This document shows positions 34,305 through 38,666 of a stretch of DNA of 38,666 nucleotides, in pieces. The first letter of the stretch is position 1, and each line of letters starts with the position of its first letter. The notes under the pieces were generated by a model, which saw only the letters and a list, made by a program, of their open reading frames with translations, did no database searches and was not told the origin of the DNA. Where the stretch lies: NCBI GenBank assembly GCA_938014915.1, contig CALLQQ010000070.1, positions 1 through 38,666 on the forward strand, written 5' to 3'. The DNA is from an uncultured Clostridia bacterium (lineage in GTDB: Bacteria; Bacillota; Clostridia; Oscillospirales; Ruminococcaceae). The translations under genes and the position numbers were made by a program.

Positions 34305-36050
34305 TTATGCTATTCCGTCATTCTGCAATTTAAATATCTCGTAGTAATATCCTTTTTTCGCTATGAGCTCTTTATGTGAGCCCATCTCTAAGATTTCGCC
34401 ATCTTCTAAGATAATTATCTTATCAGCATGCTGAGTTGCAGAAACACGTTGTGCTATGATGAATTTAGTACATTCGAAGTCTAGGTTTTTTAAGCTATTT
34501 TGAATATAAAGTTCGGTTTCAAGGTCGACCGCTGATGTAGTATCATCAAGTATTAGTACAGCAGGACGAATTGCCATCGCCCTCGCTAATGCGATACGCT
34601 GCTTTTGCCCGCCCGATATACCGACTCCACGCTCGCCGATAATCGTCTGATAGCCCTTTGGCATTTTCTCGATGAAATCCGCCGATGCAAGTGATGCGAA
34701 TTTCTTCACATCATCTTCCGGTAAATCGATATCACCGTATGCAATATTGCCATCTATCGTATCGGAGAATAGCAATACATCTTGCGTCGCCATTCCGATA
34801 TTGCCACGTAGCTCATCAAGTTCAAGCTTTTTAACATTGACACCGTCGACAAGGACTTCTCCCCGACTTGTGTCGTAGAATCGTGGAATGAGGTTAACAA
34901 GCGTAGTTTTGCCTGCTCCTGTGCTGCCCATAATGGCAATTGTTTCGCCAGGTTCCGCCGTGAAAGATATGTCCTTTAATACTTCAGCACCATCATATTT
35001 AAAGCTAACATTCTTAAATTCGATTTTACCGCTGTATCTTCTCTTATCTATTTCATTATGCTCGTTTACGATGCTCGGCTTTGCAAAATACACTTCAATA
35101 ACTTTAGTTACGCTAGCGAAGAATCGTTGCATATCGTTTATTAACATACCAATCCTTCTAATCGGATTCGATATTGTCCATAATAATGCGCCGAATGCGC
35201 CATACTCACCGTAAGTAATTCTGCCATTAATAACAAATATACCGCCGACAACCATATGGACTACCCATAGTGCTTGAGCCGATGTTTCAATGAACGGCTG
35301 GTATCTGAGCCATACGAATGCTGCCTCTTTATTCGCTGTTGAATAGTCTTTATTTGTTTTATCGAACTTATCGATTTCATATTGCTCCCGTGCGAATGCC
35401 TTTACAACCCTATTAGCCGCAATATTCTCCTGCGCATTGGAGTTAAGATTCGATAACCGTTCACGCAGGTCAATATATTTCGGTCGTACACTCTTTGAGA
35501 AGTGCCTAGTCACAATGAAAATGAAAGGAGTTATTGCGATAAGGGTTAAAGTCATTAACACGTCCATCGATAGAAAATATACCATTGCCACTGCAAAAAG
35601 GCATATCGACTCAAGCATTGTTTTAACTATCCATGCCGTCGAATGCCTAATCATATCTAGGTCACCTGTCATTCTCGTCATTAAATCACCGGTGCGGCTA
35701 GAGTCATAGTATTTCATATCTTGATTTTGTATGTTATCATATAGTTGCGTCCTTAACGAGAATATTAGTCCCTGAGATGATTTCTCATAACATAAATTTG
35801 TCCCGTACTGCAATAATGTCCGAAAAAGAGTGAATGCAACCATCCCAACGCAAAGCAGAATTAACAGACTCCGCTTCTCCTGCAAATTCTGAATAGCATT
35901 ATCATTTTTAATGAAGATATCAACAATTTGCTGTCCGATAATTGGGTTTGCTAATATAAGGATATTGCACACTACTGTTAGGAATAGACCAGTTACATAC
36001 ATTGCTCTATATCCCTTCATGTTCTGCCATAACCATTTTACTTGAAACAT
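34305..36050 (-). CDS. heterodimeric ABC exporter, degenerate-site subunit
   Basis: Half-transporter of 581 residues with six membrane helices (about 15-320) and an ATPase domain. Walker A GSTGAGKTT (375-383) and the signature ISGGQ (478-482) are good. The Walker B glutamate is Asp (D503 in LILDDTTSAVD), and the switch histidine is Gln (Q534 in FIIAQRVS). These are the two changes seen in the non-hydrolysing site of TM287-type subunits. It would pair with the next gene so that only one site turns over quickly. AGGTGG precedes the ATG at 36050. It is the first gene of a two-gene operon. Confidence 0.92.
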   Translation of the reverse strand: MFQVKWLWQNMKGYRAMYVTGLFLTVVCNILILANPIIGQQIVDIFIKNDNAIQNLQEKRSLLILLCVGMVAFTLFRTLLQYGTNLCYEKSSQGLIFSLRTQLYDNIQNQDMKYYDSSRTGDLMTRMTGDLDMIRHSTAWIVKTMLESICLFAVAMVYFLSMDVLMTLTLIAITPFIFIVTRHFSKSVRPKYIDLRERLSNLNSNAQENIAANRVVKAFAREQYEIDKFDKTNKDYSTANKEAAFVWLRYQPFIETSAQALWVVHMVVGGIFVINGRITYGEYGAFGALLWTISNPIRRIGMLINDMQRFFASVTKVIEVYFAKPSIVNEHNEIDKRRYSGKIEFKNVSFKYDGAEVLKDISFTAEPGETIAIMGSTGAGKTTLVNLIPRFYDTSRGEVLVDGVNVKKLELDELRGNIGMATQDVLLFSDTIDGNIAYGDIDLPEDDVKKFASLASADFIEKMPKGYQTIIGERGVGISGGQKQRIALARAMAIRPAVLILDDTTSAVDLETELYIQNSLKNLDFECTKFIIAQRVSATQHADKIIILEDGEILEMGSHKELIAKKGYYYEIFKLQNDGIA

Positions 36051-36111
36051 TGTTTACCACCTAACTGTGTTAAATTGACAAGGAGGGTGTTCCACCTTTT
36101 TTTGTTCATTA

Positions 36112-36144
36112 TTTTCTCACAAATGCCTTTTTTAGTTGAGAAAA
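36112..36144. repeat. 8-bp inverted repeat in the leader of the ABC operon
   Basis: TTTTCTCA (36112-36119) and TGAGAAAA (36137-36144) are perfect complements 17 bases apart, between the predicted ABC promoter and gene start. No known function. Confidence 0.4.
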
Positions 36145-36168
36145 GCTCTTTGCTTGTTACTCATCTAT

Positions 36169-36196
36169 ATTATAAAGGTTCTATTTTAAATAACAA
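36169..36196 (-). promoter_or_regulatory. promoter of the ABC exporter operon
   Basis: On the minus strand TTGTTA (36191-36196) and a perfect TATAAT (36169-36174) with 16 nt between. The leader is about 110 nt. It is part of the 378-base gap 36051-36428, which otherwise holds the divergent plus-strand promoter and two inverted repeats. Confidence 0.55.
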
Positions 36197-36281
36197 GGGG
36201 GTATAAAGAATAGTTATGTAGAATATTGTGTATCTTTGCCGACTTTTTTGGCTAAGTTGCCTATACATTTGCTTTTATCTA

Positions 36282-36310
36282 TTGCAAAGAGTTTTAGTAT
36301 GAACTATAAT
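36282..36310 (+). promoter_or_regulatory. promoter of the NTase/HEPN genes
   Basis: TTGCAA (36282-36287) and a perfect TATAAT (36305-36310) with 17 nt between, giving a leader of about 110 nt. Confidence 0.6.
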
Positions 36311-36342
36311 AGTATAAGATGTTGATATAAAAAAATGATTTT

Positions 36343-36357
36343 ATATGTTTAACATAT
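36343..36357. repeat. 15-bp palindrome downstream of the NTase/HEPN promoter
   Basis: ATATGTT, one central T, and AACATAT. It is centred about 35 nt after the predicted start of transcription, a position where a bound repressor would block the polymerase. An adjacent AT-only inverted repeat (ATATAAAA/TTTTATAT) precedes and overlaps it. Confidence 0.45.
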
Positions 36358-36428
36358 TGACTAGATTATGTCGTTTTGGTTGTATAGTTATATGTTTTAA
36401 TATTATGCTAAATGAGAGGGAGGATAAT

Positions 36429-36743
36429 ATGATGACAAATCCAATTATCGGGGAATTGACGGACCAAATTGTGGCGAAGTACGATCCGCACAAAATAATC
36501 ATGTTCAGTCATAAGCTAAATGTCAAGAATGAAATCACCAGCTTTAAGATATGCATGGTGATAGAAACTGCCGATAAGGAGCAACTCGAAAAAGATATAT
36601 ATATAAGTATTGACTGCTGCATGCCATATGATATAATAATATATACCCCAAATGAATGGGATAGGTTGTTGCAAATACCGCATTCCTTTGCTGAAAAAGT
36701 TAATGCGTCGGGGGTGGTGCTATATGACAAGACGGCGAACTAG
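36429..36743 (+). CDS. degenerate MNT-type nucleotidyltransferase, partner of HEPN protein
   Basis: A 104-residue protein with the overall pattern of minimal nucleotidyltransferases: an N-terminal helix (ELTDQIVAKYDPHKIIMF), then a strand-helix-strand core ending in PYDIIIYTPNEWDRL. The diagnostic GSRARG loop is replaced by SHKLNVKN (27-34), and the first D-x-D is replaced by SFK (38-40), so it cannot bind metal and NTP in the usual way. The start is ATG at 36429, because GGGAGG lies 5 nt upstream; an in-frame ATG at 36345 adds a hydrophobic stretch without a site. It overlaps the HEPN gene by 20 nt. Probable role: a non-catalytic binding partner of the HEPN protein. Confidence 0.75.
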   Translation: MMTNPIIGELTDQIVAKYDPHKIIMFSHKLNVKNEITSFKICMVIETADKEQLEKDIYISIDCCMPYDIIIYTPNEWDRLLQIPHSFAEKVNASGVVLYDKTAN

Positions 36744-37179
36744 GACTACCGATAGTAAGCGTTATTTCGATTGGCTATATCATTCTAGGATAGATATCGC
36801 TAGTGCGGCAATTCTAATGGAGAATGAACCATGCTATCTCGCCGCTGCATTCCATTGTCAGCAGTGCGTCGAAAAGTCGCTGAAGGCATATATTTTATAT
36901 AAGACTCACCGCCTTTTAGATGGTCATAACTTAACATGGCTATGCAAGCAGGCAATTGCAATTGATAGTAGCTTCTCGAAGTGGCTTGATAAGAGCGTTC
37001 GACTTAATCGCCTATATATTGAAACACGTTATCCGCCCGATAATCCGCTCGATATTAGGGAGGACGATATTGAACAGCTATATCAAATGACAAGGGAAAT
37101 TTTCGATTTCGTGGCAAAGCAGCTCGGATTTAAATTTGCAAGATACCGCAAGAAGCCCCTTTCAATGCGCAACGTCTAA
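36724..37179 (+). CDS. HEPN-domain protein
   Basis: A 151-residue, mostly helical protein. The segment AAFHCQQCVEKSLKAYILY followed by HNLTWLCKQA is the hallmark of the PF05168-type HEPN domain, and ETRYPPDNP matches the 'RYP' turn of that branch. The R-x4-6-H motif that makes many HEPN proteins RNases is absent: R102 is followed by YPPDNP without His. In MNT-HEPN pairs this protein is usually the larger partner. The start is ATG at 36724, inside the NTase gene and after GGTGGTG; the frame extends further upstream but only within that gene. The C-terminus is basic (ARYRKKP). Confidence 0.82.
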   Translation: MTRRRTRTTDSKRYFDWLYHSRIDIASAAILMENEPCYLAAAFHCQQCVEKSLKAYILYKTHRLLDGHNLTWLCKQAIAIDSSFSKWLDKSVRLNRLYIETRYPPDNPLDIREDDIEQLYQMTREIFDFVAKQLGFKFARYRKKPLSMRNV

Positions 37180-37204
37180 AATACCATGTAATCGCACGGT
37201 ATTT
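37179..37204 (+). promoter_or_regulatory. hairpin between HEPN gene and hydrolase gene
   Basis: AAATACC (37179-37185) and GGTATTT (37198-37204) can pair, with a partial inner extension. There is no T-run, so it is at most a weak attenuator or an RNA-processing element. Confidence 0.35.
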
Positions 37205-37241
37205 CTAACTATAACAACTTGAATCAGAAAGGCATGATAAC

Positions 37242-38051
37242 GTGGTCATAAAAACATTTTATTTAAATGAGAGAAAAACAGTTATGCTCAAGGCATATTT
37301 GCTTGATAATATATCCGGACTAGAATTCTGCTCGGCTAGGCCGGCAGTTCTGATTTTCCCCGGCGGTGGATATACCATGGTATCGGATCGGGAGGGGGAG
37401 CCAATTGCAATGCAATTCCTCGCCAAAGGCTTCAATGCCTTTGTTCTCACCTACACCGTTAATAAAAAGCACCCGCAACCGCTAATCAATGCGGCATGGG
37501 CGCTTGCGAATATCCGCATGAGGTATAAGGAATATTCTATTGATCCGAATAAAATTGCGGTCTGTGGTTTCTCGTCAGGCGGGCACCTCGCCGCATCGAT
37601 TAGCACGATGTGGAATGAACAATTCCTCAATCGATATGTAGGTATCGCACCACGAATGCTGCGTCCTGATGCGGCGGTGCTTAGCTATCCTGTAATAAGC
37701 GGCGTCGTTACACCGCATAAGGACTCATTCGATATATTACTAGGGGAAAAAGCAGGCAAGTCGGGGCGAATGTCACTATCGGCAGAAAGATATGTAAATG
37801 AACATACACCGCCCACTTTCATCTGGCATACTGCAACGGACGATCTCGTTCCAGCTCATAATTCGCTTGTTATGGCTAGTGCACTCATTAAGAATAAAGT
37901 GCCGTGTGAGCTGCACATTTATGATGAAGGACCGCACGGTCTAGCCGATTGCTATAAAACGACTGCATGGCACGATATGTTCGTTGATCCTCACTGCGGC
38001 GCTTGGATTGATGGAGCAATTACATTCCTGCAAAAACATTTGAAAATATAG
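37242..38051 (+). CDS. alpha/beta hydrolase (acetyl-xylan-esterase-like)
   Basis: A serine esterase of 269 residues. The oxyanion segment is LIFPGGGYTMVSDREGEPIA, the nucleophile elbow CGFSSGGHLAAS, the acid is probably Asp in TATDDLVPAHNS, and the histidine is in DEGPHGLA. The pattern is that of small intracellular esterases that remove acetyl groups from xylo-oligosaccharides, though substrate cannot be fixed. No signal peptide is seen. The start is GTG at 37242, with AGAAAGG about 9 nt upstream. It lies 62 nt after the HEPN gene and may share its transcript; a strong terminator follows. Confidence 0.85.
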   Translation: MVIKTFYLNERKTVMLKAYLLDNISGLEFCSARPAVLIFPGGGYTMVSDREGEPIAMQFLAKGFNAFVLTYTVNKKHPQPLINAAWALANIRMRYKEYSIDPNKIAVCGFSSGGHLAASISTMWNEQFLNRYVGIAPRMLRPDAAVLSYPVISGVVTPHKDSFDILLGEKAGKSGRMSLSAERYVNEHTPPTFIWHTATDDLVPAHNSLVMASALIKNKVPCELHIYDEGPHGLADCYKTTAWHDMFVDPHCGAWIDGAITFLQKHLKI

Positions 38052-38052
38052 A

Positions 38053-38090
38053 GAAACCGCACCATGAATTCATGGTGCGGTTCTTTTTAT
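38053..38090. terminator. bidirectional terminator between hydrolase and ypeB
   Basis: AACCGCACCATG (38055-38066), loop AATT, CATGGTGCGGTT (38071-38082): a perfect 12-bp stem followed by CTTTTT. It serves both converging genes. Confidence 0.9.
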
Positions 38091-38608
38091 ACTGTTAGCA
38101 CGCCATCTTCGCTAATAATGAGAATTAGAATTTGCTCTTCTTTACCGTTCATGGCATTAATATAAACTAGAATGTTCTTGCCCTCTTTATCCGTGCATTT
38201 AAATTCATAGGTCAGCTTTTCATTCATTCCCTGCGTTGGGATTAATGCTAATTTGCTATCCTTGATTTCAAGCGTCGAAGATACCTTTTCCCTTGCCTCT
38301 TTTCCGCTAATTTTAGGCTTTTCTAAATTTCTTTCATGGTGATTGACTATATACCCCCGTGCGTCAAAGCCCAGTATTTCACCATTATCTAGTGCAACAG
38401 TGACTTTAATCAGATCGGTATATAGGGTTACATCACCGTCCATAGCGGCGAAATTTATTGTGCAGGAATTATACAGTGTTTCGTGATAGGTTGCCTTCAT
38501 ATTCTTAATTCCCAGCTCTTTAAGATATTCTTCCGCCTTTTTCTTTGCGTCCTTGGTGGAAATATTCTCCTCTAGCACTTCCCTGCTTTTTATCATATAT
38601 GATAGCAA
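38087..38608 (-). CDS. ypeB: germination protein YpeB, C-terminal (PepSY) part
   Basis: YpeB stabilises the cortex-lytic enzyme SleB in spores. The visible part contains two PepSY-like units: about 30-80, with KKKAEEYLKELGIKNM, and about 95-165, with PKISGKEAREKVSSTLEIK and LALIPTQG. The motif NHHERNLEKPKIS is typical of the family. Only 173 residues follow the TTG used here; a full YpeB has about 450. The family match continues upstream of this TTG (YSFKGENTSVSVTKKGGLL) as far as 38659, where an in-frame TAA at 38660-38662 interrupts it. Either the gene is broken, the sequence has an error at the edge, or a separate short PepSY protein exists. Confidence 0.7.
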   Translation of the reverse strand: MLSYMIKSREVLEENISTKDAKKKAEEYLKELGIKNMKATYHETLYNSCTINFAAMDGDVTLYTDLIKVTVALDNGEILGFDARGYIVNHHERNLEKPKISGKEAREKVSSTLEIKDSKLALIPTQGMNEKLTYEFKCTDKEGKNILVYINAMNGKEEQILILIISEDGVLTV

Positions 38609-38666
38609 TCCGCCCTTTTTTGTTACCGATACACTCGTATTTTCCCCTTTGAAGCTATATTACGGC

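Noticed and set aside
36060..36105. Possible plus-strand terminator near 36080-36105 (GGGTG/CACC with a T-run)
   Set aside because: No plus-strand gene lies upstream that could use it; the pairing is short and imperfect.
1..38666. CRISPR array, tRNA or rRNA genes, insertion sequences, prophage genes
   Set aside because: I saw no spaced repeats, cloverleaf genes, transposase or phage motifs, and gene density and order are those of core chromosome.

Overview
The window is about 38.7 kb of AT-rich chromosome from an endospore-forming Firmicute, most likely an anaerobic member of the Clostridia. The evidence is SpoIIE, a YpeB-type germination protein, the GlgC/GlgD glycogen pair, a gdpP-rplI-dnaB cluster, RNase J instead of RNase E, strong Shine-Dalgarno sites and frequent GTG/TTG starts. 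I cannot place it to genus. I see no rRNA, tRNA, CRISPR array, insertion sequence or prophage.

Layout, left to right. (1) 1-4226, minus strand: an F-type ATP synthase operon atpZ-atpI-atpB-atpE-atpF-atpH-atpA, cut at the left edge inside atpA. Its c subunit carries the residues of a sodium-binding site. (2) 4402-5052: a membrane-anchored IseA-like protein behind a promoter with two phased direct repeats. (3) 5187-11683: a glycogen operon glgB-glgC-glgD-glgA with an HD-domain phosphohydrolase as last gene. (4) 11785-15803: spoIIE, rsmA and, divergently, a dCMP deaminase. (5) 15863-26076: a roughly 10 kb minus-strand operon rnj-gdpP-rplI-dnaB-tilS-hpt-ftsH (RNA decay, c-di-AMP turnover, translation, replication, tRNA modification, purine salvage, membrane proteolysis). 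It starts at a near-consensus promoter, followed by a leader of about 260 nt with two hairpins, and ends at a strong terminator. (6) 26066-29946: a sugar-nucleotidyltransferase fused to a decayed phosphoglucomutase domain, preceded by a polyprenyl-phosphate sugar transferase; probably surface polysaccharide synthesis. (7) 30117-32414, plus strand: nadB-nadC. (8) 32480-36196: two ABC half-transporters forming a heterodimeric exporter with one degenerate ATP site. (9) 36282-38051, plus strand: a degenerate nucleotidyltransferase/HEPN pair and an alpha/beta hydrolase. (10) right edge: the C-terminal part of YpeB, with an in-frame stop at the very end.

Most of the window is core chromosome. The points most worth a second look are the RNase J leader RNA, a perfect hairpin that hides the ribosome binding site of the nucleotidyltransferase-PGM gene, and the NTase/HEPN pair in which both expected catalytic motifs are missing. 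All assignments come from reading the sequence and remembered family knowledge; no database search was run.
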